Positions 1-9,117 are shown, numbered from the stretch's first letter. The stretch is 64,000 nt of DNA from Bacteroides congonensis (GCF_900130125.1 NZ_FQXY01000010.1:124001-188000), one strand, 5' to 3'. A program made the numbers and translations. Notes: generated from the sequence alone by a model not told the origin.

Positions 1-231
1 CCAACGGCTATAATCGCAACGGAGATAGCCGTAATTGCGACCGACTTCAAACCAATTTTCCTTATCCATGCTCCAAGCGAAACGAAGTCCGCTACGTCCG
101 TCGTCACCGGAAGTAGCATACGAAAAAAGGTAAACAGAATCAGGGATACTCGTCGTTTCTCTGATGGCAGCTAAAGTGACCTGTGGAAACGACAAAAACA
201 AGACAACTGACAGTAGGAATAATTTTCTCAT
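1..231 (-). CDS. GH43-like glycosidase, 5' end only
   Basis: Only the first 77 codons lie in the window. The gene runs off the left edge on the minus strand and starts at the ATG at 231-229. The protein begins with a signal peptide (MRKLFLLSVVLFLSFPQVTLA), so it is exported. The mature start, with VYLFSYAT and then GLRFAWSMDKENW, resembles the first blade of family 43-type five-bladed beta-propeller glycosidases and matches the start of the next gene (AYLFVYFTG...IRMGVSLDGYNY). No catalytic residue is visible in this fragment, so the family call is inference. It has its own promoter at 261-290 and so need not depend on the GH35-GH43 transcript upstream. Confidence 0.6.
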   Translation of the reverse strand, partial: MRKLFLLSVVLFLSFPQVTLAAIRETTSIPDSVYLFSYATSGDDGRSGLRFAWSMDKENWFEVGRNYGYLRCDYSRW

Positions 232-260
232 GGTATATGTGTCATTAAGATTATCAATCG

Positions 261-290
261 CAAAGATAAGATTTTCATTATTCTAACAAA
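261..290 (-). promoter_or_regulatory. Bacteroides-type promoter for the 1-231 gene
   Basis: On the minus strand a -33 TTTG (complement at 287-290) is followed after 18 nt by TATCTTTG (complement at 261-268), which fits the Bacteroides -7 consensus TAnnTTTG. It lies about 30 nt upstream of the start codon at 231. It is the best-spaced two-box promoter I found in the window. Confidence 0.65.
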
Positions 291-397
291 CCATTCTTTA
301 AGTGTAAAATTACCAATTATTATTCAAAAGCGTATGAGAAACAAACGAACAATATTAATTTGTACACCTTTACAGTATTATGTATGATTTTCCAGTA

Positions 398-1366
398 TCA
401 GAACTGCGGTGTGCCGTAGGCTTTGTACAGGCGTTTCAGTTCTTTTCCGGTGATGGGTATCACTGTGCCGTGACGTGGGTGGAAGTCCATACTGATGGCA
501 TGGTCTATTACTTTGAAGTTTTCGAGGTCGGTACTTTCCGTAAACTGGTACTTGCCTTTCATATATACATCGTACATCAGGATGTACTTGTCCGAGCCTG
601 TCAACGGGAAGATGCCCGAGCCTTCCACGGCTTCTTTCGTCTGTTGCTTATAGTCATCGGATTCCTGCCATTGCCCTGAAGTCAGAGAGGAAGTAGTCGC
701 TTTTTTGATTCCGTTTCCATTCCCTTCCGTTTTATAGAACAGGTGATAAAGCCCGTCTTTGTAGATAATGTCGCCGTCGATACATGATTTTCCGTTCTTC
801 GGCAGAAACAAGGGTTTCGGTTCGCCTTCGAGGTCGGTAAAGTCCTTATTGGCATATGCATAATAAATAATATCTGCGCCATTGCCATGTTTCATTGACC
901 AATATACCATATATTTTCCGGCTTCCTTATCATAGACGGTTTGTGGAGCCCAAACACGCTTCAAGTTTTCCTGAGCTGGATATTTCTTTTGAATATTTAT
1001 AATATTGGAAGTCCAGTGCACCAGGTCTTTCGATTTCAACAGTACCATGGCACGATTGGAATCCCATCCGTTCCCGGATACCATGTCGGTAACAACCATA
1101 TAGAATGTCTTGCCATCCTCACAACGCAGGATATGGGGGTCGCGCACTCCGCCCGTAGAGCTTATCACACGGGAATCTAGTATCGGCCGGTTGCCATTCA
1201 GCGCTTTATAATTATATCCGTCAAGGCTGACGCCCATCCGAATGGCTTCTTCACTCATCTTATTTCCGGTGAAGTAAACAAACAGGTAGGCGGATTGCTG
1301 GCAATAGCCAGTCAGCACTCCTACAAGAAGGAGTGCCAAAAGGGTGGTATATTTCTTCATACTCAT
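398..1366 (-). CDS. GH43 family glycoside hydrolase
   Basis: A 322-residue secreted five-bladed propeller glycosidase. The signal peptide is at residues 1-22; the start could equally be Met3 at 1360, giving MKKYTT. The three carboxylates of family 43 can be placed: base Asp76 in VRDPHI, pKa-modulating Asp197 in CIDGDI, and acid Glu248 in AVEGSGIF. The length is that of a single-domain enzyme. It lies 28 nt downstream of the GH35 gene on the same strand and is probably co-transcribed, so the two may act in turn on a galactose- or arabinose-containing side chain. Family 43 includes arabinofuranosidases, xylosidases and exo-galactosidases; I cannot choose among them from sequence alone. The family call is solid and the specificity is open. 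Confidence 0.88.
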   Translation of the reverse strand: MSMKKYTTLLALLLVGVLTGYCQQSAYLFVYFTGNKMSEEAIRMGVSLDGYNYKALNGNRPILDSRVISSTGGVRDPHILRCEDGKTFYMVVTDMVSGNGWDSNRAMVLLKSKDLVHWTSNIINIQKKYPAQENLKRVWAPQTVYDKEAGKYMVYWSMKHGNGADIIYYAYANKDFTDLEGEPKPLFLPKNGKSCIDGDIIYKDGLYHLFYKTEGNGNGIKKATTSSLTSGQWQESDDYKQQTKEAVEGSGIFPLTGSDKYILMYDVYMKGKYQFTESTDLENFKVIDHAISMDFHPRHGTVIPITGKELKRLYKAYGTPQF

Positions 1367-1394
1367 GTAATATTCAATGCTTAGTCTATGATGA

Positions 1395-3731
1395 TTAGTA
1401 TTTGAAGTCCGCAGGTTTCACATACACACGATATTCCTTAATCATGCCCGGATAATTCTTTTCGGCACGGGGGAGATAACGGAAGCCTGTCACCGTTTCC
1501 ACTTTGCTCAAGTCAATCACCAGTTGGTGGGGATAAGCCACATTGTCCACCGTCATCCAGAAAGTAGACTCCTGCAAGTCGAATACCTTATCGGCTGTGC
1601 GGTTGCCGCTACGTGTCTCTTCGCTGTCAGCGTAACGAATCTTCCAATGTTCACGGGATACAGGCTTGCCGTCCGCGCCCAGAACATCCAGTTCAGCAAT
1701 GGCGGCAATGTTATCATTCGCTTGTGGAGACAATGCTTCGAGGCAGAAGAAACGTCCTTTCACCGGAGCGGTGAAGCGTACTTCCTGCCATCCGTTGCCC
1801 GGAGTAAATGCTCCCTCGTGCGCAACTTTCTCGCCAGACAAGTTCAGTTTCTCACCCTCTTTGCGGTGTGTTTCCGGTGCCTTTTCGCGAAGTACGTCGA
1901 GGATAGGCTTCTTCAAGCCTTTGATAGAGGCTTTTGCAGGACCTTTCAGGTCTAAGACCAATATCTCGTTTTCCCCTTCTTTCAGCCAACAGCCCGGCAT
2001 GAAGAGTGTTTGCTGTGGACCGATTTCCCAAAAGCGCCCCATTGCATGACCGTTCACCCAAACCATGCCTTTGCCCCATGTGCTCATATCGAGGAAGGTA
2101 TCTCCGACTTTATCCAGTTTAGAGGTAACCTTATAATAAGCAGGCATAGTAGGCAGTGCCTTAGTATCCTGATAGTTCTTGTCTTTAATAAAAGAGTAAT
2201 CTACCGGGAAGTTATATACTGTCCAGTTTTTCAGTTCTTTAGTCCGGCCGCCCGAAATCAGTTCCACCTTTTCTGTAATGCCTTTACGGTCATGGATGGA
2301 TTTGTCAAAGTTGACACGTCCCATCGCTTCAACAAGAATATCCAGTTGCGTACCTTTCTTCAGTACGGGAAGCGGGGTTGTAAACTCTCCTTTGCGACGG
2401 TCTAAACGAGCCAGGAGCTTGCCGTCGGCATATATCTGTGCCCAGTCGTGCACTTCTGTAATCTTCAAGGTTGTGCCTGCGGCAGTAGTTTCAGGCAGAG
2501 TTGTGCGATACAAGATTGTTCCCCAGCCTTGGTCGAACTGCTCCATCGGTTGAATATCCACCGAGTGTTTCGCTTTCGGCAGGTTAGAGAAAAGTGGAGC
2601 CACTTTCGTAAAGTGAAATTCGGGAATCTCTATTACAGGCAATGCAGCGGGAGCTTCCGGCAATGTTTCACCAGCCGGGAGATAGTTTTTCAGCAAGTCA
2701 CGCAATAGGAAGTATTTCTCTGTCGTCCAACCGGGTTCGCTGATTGGCGCATCATAATCATAAGAACTGCACATGGCAGAATAAGCCGGATTGTTGGCAC
2801 CGCCCCAATGACCGAAGGTTGTTCCACCGTGAGTCATATAGAGACTGAAAGAGATATTGCGGTCGAGCATATCCTTGATACCTTGTACCATATCTTTGGC
2901 AGGACGCGTTTCATGTTTGCGTCCCCAGTGGTCGAACCAGCCGCTCCAAAATTCACTGCACATCAGGGGAGTTTCGGGGCGAAGCTCCTTGAGTTTCTTG
3001 AATTGCTGGTCGATATTGGCTCCTGTCCCGAAGTTCACTGTCCAAATCAGGTCGTCAAGCGCATTGTTGGTAAAGTTACTGCTCCAGTCGCATTGGAACA
3101 AGGGCACATCGGTGAAACCCGATTCGCGGACTAAATCACGCACGGCAGATACGTAGGGCTTGTCTGTTCCATAAGAACCATATTCATTTTCCACCTGTAC
3201 CATGATGATATTACCGCCTTTATTTACTTGCAGCGGAGCCAGTTGCTTGCCGACTTCTTTCATAAAGATGCCTACACGTTCCATATAATAAGGGTCGAGC
3301 GTGCGCAATGCCACGTCTTTTTTCTTCAGCAGCCACCAGGGAAGTCCGCCCATCTCCCACTCCGCACATACATACGGGCCGGGACGGACAATGACATACA
3401 TGCCATGTTTCTGTGCGGTACGACAGAAAGCGGCAATATCATTCTGACCGGAGAAGTCGAATTTGCCTTCTTCCTGTTCGTGGATATTCCAAAAGATATA
3501 GATACAAATCGTATTCATCCCCAACGCTTTGCACATTTCGATACGATGATCCCAATATGCTTGCGGGATACGGGTGTAATGCAGCTCGGCCGCTTTCACC
3601 ACAAATGGTTTGCCGTCCAGCAAGAATGTGTTCTTACCGGCCTCGAACTTGCGGGCAGTAGTCTGTGCCTGTGCACCACTAAAGATAATGACTGTAAAAA
3701 GTACCAGTAAAGCAATCAATCTGTTTTTCAT
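1395..3731 (-). CDS. GH35 beta-galactosidase with C-terminal F5/8 C domain
   Basis: A 778-residue periplasmic or surface retaining beta-galactosidase that removes terminal beta-linked galactose. The signal peptide is residues 1-23. The TIM barrel spans roughly 30-350, with the family 35 acid/base at Glu183 in QVENEYG and the nucleophile at Glu260 in MCSEFWSGWFDHWG. Jelly-roll beta domains follow (about 400-610). The last 130 or so residues look like an F5/8 type C (discoidin, CBM32-like) module that could bind the substrate. It is the first gene of a two-gene unit with the GH43 enzyme. A -7 box (TACCTTTG on the minus strand, 3766-3773) lies about 35 nt upstream of the ATG. Confidence 0.95.
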   Translation of the reverse strand: MKNRLIALLVLFTVIIFSGAQAQTTARKFEAGKNTFLLDGKPFVVKAAELHYTRIPQAYWDHRIEMCKALGMNTICIYIFWNIHEQEEGKFDFSGQNDIAAFCRTAQKHGMYVIVRPGPYVCAEWEMGGLPWWLLKKKDVALRTLDPYYMERVGIFMKEVGKQLAPLQVNKGGNIIMVQVENEYGSYGTDKPYVSAVRDLVRESGFTDVPLFQCDWSSNFTNNALDDLIWTVNFGTGANIDQQFKKLKELRPETPLMCSEFWSGWFDHWGRKHETRPAKDMVQGIKDMLDRNISFSLYMTHGGTTFGHWGGANNPAYSAMCSSYDYDAPISEPGWTTEKYFLLRDLLKNYLPAGETLPEAPAALPVIEIPEFHFTKVAPLFSNLPKAKHSVDIQPMEQFDQGWGTILYRTTLPETTAAGTTLKITEVHDWAQIYADGKLLARLDRRKGEFTTPLPVLKKGTQLDILVEAMGRVNFDKSIHDRKGITEKVELISGGRTKELKNWTVYNFPVDYSFIKDKNYQDTKALPTMPAYYKVTSKLDKVGDTFLDMSTWGKGMVWVNGHAMGRFWEIGPQQTLFMPGCWLKEGENEILVLDLKGPAKASIKGLKKPILDVLREKAPETHRKEGEKLNLSGEKVAHEGAFTPGNGWQEVRFTAPVKGRFFCLEALSPQANDNIAAIAELDVLGADGKPVSREHWKIRYADSEETRSGNRTADKVFDLQESTFWMTVDNVAYPHQLVIDLSKVETVTGFRYLPRAEKNYPGMIKEYRVYVKPADFKY

Positions 3732-3765
3732 GGTTTATTCAAAATAGAATTTTAATAGTATACGG

Positions 3766-3773
3766 CAAAGGTA
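3766..3773 (-). promoter_or_regulatory. -7 promoter box for the GH35 gene
   Basis: CAAAGGTA on the plus strand reads TACCTTTG on the minus strand, a perfect TAnnTTTG. The position fits a short leader before the ATG at 3731. No convincing -33 TTTG was found at the usual spacing. Confidence 0.5.
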
Positions 3774-3851
3774 GGCGATTCACCTAAATGAGAGGGCATA
3801 ATTATCGTTCAAAAAGGGTTGGAAATAAAGCAAAATAGCTTTTTATAGACA

Positions 3852-3920
3852 GAAAACGGCAATGGTCAAAAGATGATGGTCATTTTATGACCATCATCTT
3901 TTGACCATTGCGTTGTTTTC
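3852..3920. terminator. Long palindromic hairpin after cdaA
   Basis: A perfect 25-bp inverted repeat (3859-3883 with 3887-3911) encloses a 3-nt TTT loop. It is extended by GAAAC-type pairing of 3852-3857 with 3915-3920. It begins 11-20 nt beyond the cdaA stop codon, so termination or 3'-end protection of the folP-cdaA mRNA is the likely role. Each arm contains the 7-bp word ATGGTCA twice, giving four copies of the word in all. Confidence 0.7.
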
Positions 3921-3930
3921 GTAGCTAAAA

Positions 3931-4695
3931 TCAGTTTTCCTTTGTCAGCAGGCTTTCCAGTTCTTCCGCATTCAAGCGGAGATAGAATTGTCCGCGATAA
4001 GCCACGGAGATTCCGCCCGTTTCTTCAGAAACAATGATGGCATGGGCATCCGACTGCTGCGAGATTCCCATAGCTGCACGGTGACGCAATCCTAATTCTT
4101 TGGGGATATTCAAGTCATGGGATACAGGAAGGATACATCCTGCCGCTTTGATACGTTTCTTACTGATAACCATCGCGCCGTCATGCAGAGGACTGTTCTT
4201 GAAGAATATGTTTTCAATCAGGCGTTGGTTGATTGCCGCGTCGATTACTTCACCTGTACGGATGATTTCGTCTAAGGGGACATTATGTTCAATGACAATC
4301 AATGCACCGACCTTTTGCTTGCCCATACTCAGACATGCCATTACTACCGGCATGATGTCGTCGTGCTTCAGAGCTTCTTTCTTCGAGCCGTTGAAAAGAC
4401 GTGCCAATGCGCTGACATGGCGGTGAGAGCCCAAGGTCAGTAAGAAACGGCGTATCTCATCCTGAAAAAGGACAATCAAGGCTATCACACCCACATTCAT
4501 CAATGTGTCGAAGATAGAGCCGAGCAGTTTCATTTCCAGTACCTGAGTCACGACGAGCCAAATCAGGATAAAGACAAGGATGCCGGTGAAAACCTTGATG
4601 GAACCGGACGCTTTCATCAGTTTGTAGGTATAGTACAACAGCAAAGCTACCAGCAGAATATCAATAAAATCTTTTATGCCAAATTCAAAAAACAT
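3931..4695 (-). CDS. cdaA: Diadenylate cyclase CdaA
   Basis: A 254-residue membrane enzyme that joins two ATP to make c-di-AMP. Three hydrophobic helices occupy about residues 8-27, 36-54 and 62-78. The DisA_N (DAC) domain fills about 85-250, with the two active-site motifs clearly present: DGA at 172-174 (PLHDGAMVI) and RHR at 204-206 (LRHRAAMGIS). Size and layout match the CdaA class and not DisA. It starts 11 nt downstream of folP and shares its transcript. In Bacteroidetes c-di-AMP is thought to serve osmotic and cell-wall homeostasis, but nothing here shows the local target. Confidence 0.95.
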   Translation of the reverse strand: MFFEFGIKDFIDILLVALLLYYTYKLMKASGSIKVFTGILVFILIWLVVTQVLEMKLLGSIFDTLMNVGVIALIVLFQDEIRRFLLTLGSHRHVSALARLFNGSKKEALKHDDIMPVVMACLSMGKQKVGALIVIEHNVPLDEIIRTGEVIDAAINQRLIENIFFKNSPLHDGAMVISKKRIKAAGCILPVSHDLNIPKELGLRHRAAMGISQQSDAHAIIVSEETGGISVAYRGQFYLRLNAEELESLLTKEN

Positions 4696-4706
4696 GCTAT
4701 CTTCTT

Positions 4707-5573
4707 TTATTTGCTATATGAACTTTCTTTTTTTATCTTTTCCGTGATTCGGACGGCTTCTACTGCTTCGCGTACATCATGCACCCGGAGAATATGCGCT
4801 CCTTTCATTAACGCAACAGTATCCAGGATAGTTGTCCCGTTCAACGAATCTTGCGGGGTTCCGCCCAGTAATTTATAAATCATGGATTTCCGGGATACTC
4901 CGACCAGAAGCGGGAGCTCGAAAATACTGAATTCTTCGAGGTGCGCCATCAGTTCATAATTATGCTCCAATGTCTTGCCGAAACCGAAGCCAGGGTCAAG
5001 GATAATGTCTTTTGCTCCTAAGTCACGGAGTTGCTGCACTTTGCGGGCGAAATACAGAAAGACTTCTTTTATCAGATTGTCGTAATGAGGTTCTTTCTGC
5101 ATACTTTGCGGTGTTCCCTGCATATGCATCATGATATAGGGCACGCCCAGTCCGGCTACTGTATGGAACATCCGGTCGTCCATCTCACCGGCAGCTATGT
5201 CATTGATGATGGCTACTCCGTATTCCTTCACACATTGTTCCGCCACATCGGCGCGGAAAGTGTCTACGGAAACGATAGCGTCCGGGTGGTTACGGTTCAG
5301 AATTTCCAGTCCGGTGCGAAGCCTGCGCATTTCTTCTTCGGCAGAGATATGTTCGGCGTTGGGACGGGAAGAATAAGCCCCTATATCAATAATGGAAGCA
5401 CCTTCGTCAATGATTTGCCGGGCACGGGCTGCAATGTCCTCTTCGGTCTGCATCCGGCTGCCGGAATAAAAAGAATCGGGAGTTACATTCAAAATACCCA
5501 TCACCTGCGGAGTAGCGAGGTCGAGCAACCGCCCTTTTACATTTATATAAATAGGAGATACAGGTTTCATCAT
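4707..5573 (-). CDS. folP: Dihydropteroate synthase
   Basis: A 288-residue cytoplasmic TIM-barrel enzyme of folate synthesis that joins p-aminobenzoate to the pterin diphosphate; it is the sulfonamide target. The signature motifs occur in order: GILNVTPDSF, IDIGAYSSRP, INDIAAG, DPGFGFGK, VGVSRKSMI and RVHDVREAVEA. The open frame extends 29 codons upstream to 5660, but those codons are hydrophobic and unlike the family. A -7 box (TACATTTG, minus strand, 5600-5607) lies inside that extension, so transcription should start below it. I therefore start at 5573; Met at 5570 is also possible. It is first in the operon with cdaA. Confidence 0.95.
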   Translation of the reverse strand: MMKPVSPIYINVKGRLLDLATPQVMGILNVTPDSFYSGSRMQTEEDIAARARQIIDEGASIIDIGAYSSRPNAEHISAEEEMRRLRTGLEILNRNHPDAIVSVDTFRADVAEQCVKEYGVAIINDIAAGEMDDRMFHTVAGLGVPYIMMHMQGTPQSMQKEPHYDNLIKEVFLYFARKVQQLRDLGAKDIILDPGFGFGKTLEHNYELMAHLEEFSIFELPLLVGVSRKSMIYKLLGGTPQDSLNGTTILDTVALMKGAHILRVHDVREAVEAVRITEKIKKESSYSK

Positions 5574-5599
5574 TGATACTATTCCTTTTAGATTGCCTA

Positions 5600-5607
5600 C
5601 AAATGTA
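5600..5607 (-). promoter_or_regulatory. -7 promoter box for folP-cdaA
   Basis: CAAATGTA on the plus strand is TACATTTG on the minus strand, a match to TAnnTTTG about 27 nt before the chosen folP start. It rules against the longer start at 5660. Confidence 0.6.
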
Positions 5608-5649
5608 GATAAAAAAAGCAAGTATTGCACTAAAAATAATAAATAAACG

Positions 5650-5657
5650 TATATTTG
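5650..5657 (+). promoter_or_regulatory. -7 promoter box for the TPR kinase
   Basis: TATATTTG matches TAnnTTTG and lies 32 nt before the ATG at 5690. It is divergent from the folP box, 42 bp away. A TTG at 5625-5627 is a possible but rather distant -33 element. Confidence 0.55.
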
Positions 5658-5689
5658 CAATCAATAGAAGAAACCGAAAAATTCATACC

Positions 5690-7705
5690 ATGTACCGATC
5701 ACCCCTCATTCGCGCAGGATTTATTTTTTCCCTTTTGTTCTTGACAGCTTCCGCCAAAGCTCAAAAAGAGGCCGAAACATTTAACGTTGATTCTACTCTG
5801 TATGAATATTATCAGCGTTGCCAGGAATACTTGTTGGAACCTGTTGTGCTCGGCATGTCTGACACCTTGTTCAATATGGCTGCCGAACAGCATGACATAC
5901 GCATGCAGGCAGTAGCCATTGCTACCCGATTGGACTATTATTATTTTCAGGGGACGCAGGAAGACAGTGTTATCTTCTACACCGACAAGGTGAAGGAGTT
6001 CGCCCGGGCTACCCGCCAACCCAAATATTATTATTTCGCATGGGCCAACAGGCTCATCACCTATTATCTGAAAACAGGCAGACCCAACCTGGCACTTTAC
6101 GAAGCACAAAAAATGCTGAAAGAAGCGCAGGACGAGGACGACAAGACAGGGTTGTCCCGTTGCTATAATATCATGTCGCAAATCTACACCGTCAAAAGGC
6201 TGGATGGCATGGCCTGCGAATGGCGTCTGAAAGAAATCGAACTGACCGGGAAATATAAGCTCGAGAACTATAATATTTCTCAGACTTATACTCAAATAGC
6301 CAATTACTATATCAATCAGGATAAGCCCGAAGAGGCATTGGAAGCGCTGGAAAAATCCATCGAAACCGCCAACTCTCCTATTCAAAAGACTACCGCGAAA
6401 CTGGAGTTTATCAACTATTATAGCAGATTCGAGAATTTCCCGGCTGCCGGGAATATATTACAGGAATGTAAACAGGAGTTTGAGCAGGACAAGAGACTGG
6501 AATCTATCAAGAAAAGGCTCTACAACATGGAATGCCTTTACTACAAGCAGACCAAACAGTATCAGAAAGCCCTGGAAGCCGCCGACAGGCAGGAAATGGA
6601 AGAACAACGCCTTAGCGAAAGCGCGCTTAACAGCAGCCACTACCGCACGAAAGGGGAAATATACAGTGACATGGGCAACATGAACCAGGCTGTCAAATAC
6701 CTGCAAATGTATATCAAGGCCGAAGACTCATTAAAAATAACCAATGAGCAAATGGCCAGCAGCGAGTTCGCCACTTTGCTCAATGTGGAAAAGCTCAATT
6801 CCGAAAAGAAGGAGCTTATGCTCCAGGCACAGGAAAAAGAGATACATAATAAAACAACGCTGATTATTTCATTGGTTATCGTACTGGGGATTGTATTCAT
6901 GTTCCTGTACAGGGAGAACTTCCTGAACCGCAAACTGAAAGTTTCGGAAGCGGAACTGAAGACCAGTAACGAAGAACTAACGGTGTCACGGGAAGAATTA
7001 CGCAAAGCCCGGGATATAGCTGAAGCGAACAGCCGGATGAAAACGACATTCATCCAAAGTATGTCACACGAAATCCGCACGCCGCTCAATTCTATCATAG
7101 GCTTCTCACAAGTGTTGAACGACCATTACAGCAACAGCCCGGAAACCCAGGAGTTTGTCAATATCATCAAGAGTAACAGTAATGACTTGCTTCGCCTGGT
7201 CACTGACGTACTTACCTTATCCGAATTGGATCAGTATGACGAGCTTCCCGCAAACACTGAAACGGATATAAATACGATCTGCCAACTTGCATATGAAGTA
7301 GCCAAAGATAACAGGCAGCAAGGGGTGGAAGTCTTTCTTGAATTGGAAAGGGAGTATCTGTTTATTCTCAGTAATCCCGAACGCGTCTCGCAAGCGCTGA
7401 ATAATCTGGCGCATAATGCTGCCAAATTCACGACTAACGGCAGTATCCGCATTGCTTATTCTGTATTAGAAGCAGAAAAGAAGTTGGAAATCGCTGTGAC
7501 CGATACCGGAATCGGTATCCCGGAAGAACAGCAGGATGTAGTATTCTCCCGTTTCTACAAAGCGGACTCTTTCACACAGGGAACCGGACTAGGACTTCCC
7601 ATCAGCCGGGGGATTGTTGAGAAATTGGGCGGCAGTCTGCGGATAGACTCTTCGTACACTGGTGGATGCCGGATAGTACTGACTTTACCTCTGGTTTATG
7701 TCTAA
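5690..7705 (+). CDS. TPR-domain sensor histidine kinase
   Basis: A 671-residue membrane kinase. A signal peptide (1-24) leads a periplasmic region of helical TPR-like repeats up to about residue 390. One membrane helix follows (about 394-414, LIISLVIVLGIVFMFLY), then a coiled coil (417-450). In the HisKA domain the phospho-accepting histidine is His460 (SHEIRTPLNS). The ATPase domain has the N box at Asn576, G1 DTGIGIP and G2 GTGLGLPIS, so the kinase looks intact. There is no receiver or DNA-binding domain and no adjacent response regulator, so its partner lies elsewhere. The stimulus is unknown; TPR ectodomains usually bind peptides or proteins. Confidence 0.9.
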   Translation: MYRSPLIRAGFIFSLLFLTASAKAQKEAETFNVDSTLYEYYQRCQEYLLEPVVLGMSDTLFNMAAEQHDIRMQAVAIATRLDYYYFQGTQEDSVIFYTDKVKEFARATRQPKYYYFAWANRLITYYLKTGRPNLALYEAQKMLKEAQDEDDKTGLSRCYNIMSQIYTVKRLDGMACEWRLKEIELTGKYKLENYNISQTYTQIANYYINQDKPEEALEALEKSIETANSPIQKTTAKLEFINYYSRFENFPAAGNILQECKQEFEQDKRLESIKKRLYNMECLYYKQTKQYQKALEAADRQEMEEQRLSESALNSSHYRTKGEIYSDMGNMNQAVKYLQMYIKAEDSLKITNEQMASSEFATLLNVEKLNSEKKELMLQAQEKEIHNKTTLIISLVIVLGIVFMFLYRENFLNRKLKVSEAELKTSNEELTVSREELRKARDIAEANSRMKTTFIQSMSHEIRTPLNSIIGFSQVLNDHYSNSPETQEFVNIIKSNSNDLLRLVTDVLTLSELDQYDELPANTETDINTICQLAYEVAKDNRQQGVEVFLELEREYLFILSNPERVSQALNNLAHNAAKFTTNGSIRIAYSVLEAEKKLEIAVTDTGIGIPEEQQDVVFSRFYKADSFTQGTGLGLPISRGIVEKLGGSLRIDSSYTGGCRIVLTLPLVYV

Positions 7706-7748
7706 GTAAAAAACAGTCCGAACTCCTGCCAAATCCGAAAGAATAGCC

Positions 7749-7756
7749 TATCTTTG
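7749..7756 (+). promoter_or_regulatory. -7 promoter box for murF
   Basis: TATCTTTG matches TAnnTTTG and lies 27 nt before the murF ATG. Confidence 0.55.
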
Positions 7757-7782
7757 CAGTGTTTTAAATTAAAGTTCAGGTT

Positions 7783-9081
7783 ATGAAACTTACTGCTCTT
7801 TACCAAATTTTCCAGGAGTGCCAATCAGTCACTACTGATAGCCGGAACTGCCCGGACGGTTCTTTGTTTATCGCCTTGAAAGGCGAGTCATTCAACGGTA
7901 ATGTATTTGCCAAGTTAGCGTTGGATTCAGGGTGTGCATACGCCATTGTCGATGAAGCTGAATATGCCGTAGAAGGCGACCGGCGATATATACTTGTAGA
8001 CGACTGCCTGCAAACCATGCAACAACTTGCCAACTACCATCGCCGCCAACTCGGTACACGTGTGATTGGTATCACCGGAACAAACGGGAAAACGACTACC
8101 AAGGAATTAATTTCCTCGGTTCTTTGTAAAGCACACAATGTTCTTTATACATCAGGTAACCTCAACAATCACATCGGCGTGCCCACGACTTTGCTCCGGT
8201 TGAAACCGGAACATGACCTCGCCGTTATTGAAATGGGAGCCAATCATCAGGGAGAAATCAAGTTCCTTTGCGGAATAGCCGAACCGGATTATGGTATTAT
8301 CACCAATGTGGGGAAAGCTCACTTGGAAGGATTCGGATCTTTCGAGGGAGTTATCAAGACGAAAGGAGAACTCTATGACTTCCTTCGTCCCAAAAGTGAT
8401 TCCACCGTTTTCATCCATCACGACAATTCGTATTTAATGAATATAGCCGGTGGATTGAACCTCATTTCTTACGGTACGCAGGATGATTTGTATGTCAACG
8501 GACACATCACGGATAATTCCCCTTATCTTACTTTCGAATGGAAAGCGGGCAAAGACGGAGAGATTCACCAAGTCCGCACGCAGTTAATCGGAGAATATAA
8601 TTTCCCGAACGCTTTGGCTGCCATTACTATCGGACGTTTCTTCGGAGTAGAAGCAAAGCTGATTGATGAAGCCTTAGCGGAATATACCCCGCAGAACAAC
8701 CGCTCCCAACTCAAAAAGACAGAAGACAACACGTTGATTATTGACGCATACAATGCAAATCCGACCAGCATGATGGCTGCCCTGCAAAACTTCCGTAACA
8801 TGACTGTTCCCCATAAGATGCTCCTATTGGGAGATATGAGAGAACTCGGTGCCGAAAGTGCAGCCGAACACCAAAAGATTGTGGATTACATCAAGGAGAA
8901 CGGTTTTGAGAAAGTCTGGCTTGTAGGCGAACAGTTCGCAGCCGCACAACATTCCTTCAAGACTTATGCCAATGTGCAGGAAGTCATCAAAGAACTGGAA
9001 ACTAATAAACCGAAAGGATACACCATTCTCATCAAAGGTTCCAACGGCATCAAACTCAGTTCGACAGTAGAACACTTATAA
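7783..9081 (+). CDS. murF: UDP-MurNAc-tripeptide--D-Ala-D-Ala ligase
   Basis: A 432-residue cytoplasmic Mur ligase that adds D-Ala-D-Ala to the UDP-MurNAc-tripeptide, the last soluble step of peptidoglycan precursor synthesis. The N-terminal substrate domain (VTTDSRNCPDGSLFIALKG) is followed by the ATP loop GTNGKTTTKE starting near residue 99 and by NNHIGVPTTLLRL and EMGANHQGEI. The C-terminal ligase domain has IDAYNANPTSMMAAL and LLGDMRELG. All are typical MurF motifs and the length is normal. It stands alone here, away from the main mur/fts cluster, with its own promoter box at 7749 and a terminator at 9118-9175. Confidence 0.97.
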   Translation: MKLTALYQIFQECQSVTTDSRNCPDGSLFIALKGESFNGNVFAKLALDSGCAYAIVDEAEYAVEGDRRYILVDDCLQTMQQLANYHRRQLGTRVIGITGTNGKTTTKELISSVLCKAHNVLYTSGNLNNHIGVPTTLLRLKPEHDLAVIEMGANHQGEIKFLCGIAEPDYGIITNVGKAHLEGFGSFEGVIKTKGELYDFLRPKSDSTVFIHHDNSYLMNIAGGLNLISYGTQDDLYVNGHITDNSPYLTFEWKAGKDGEIHQVRTQLIGEYNFPNALAAITIGRFFGVEAKLIDEALAEYTPQNNRSQLKKTEDNTLIIDAYNANPTSMMAALQNFRNMTVPHKMLLLGDMRELGAESAAEHQKIVDYIKENGFEKVWLVGEQFAAAQHSFKTYANVQEVIKELETNKPKGYTILIKGSNGIKLSSTVEHL

Positions 9082-9117
9082 ACAGTGGAATAATTAGAAG
9101 CAAAATACTATAAAATG

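Noticed and set aside
5571..5660. Longer folP start at 5660
   Set aside because: The extra 29 residues are hydrophobic and unlike the family, and a good -7 promoter box for the gene lies within them.
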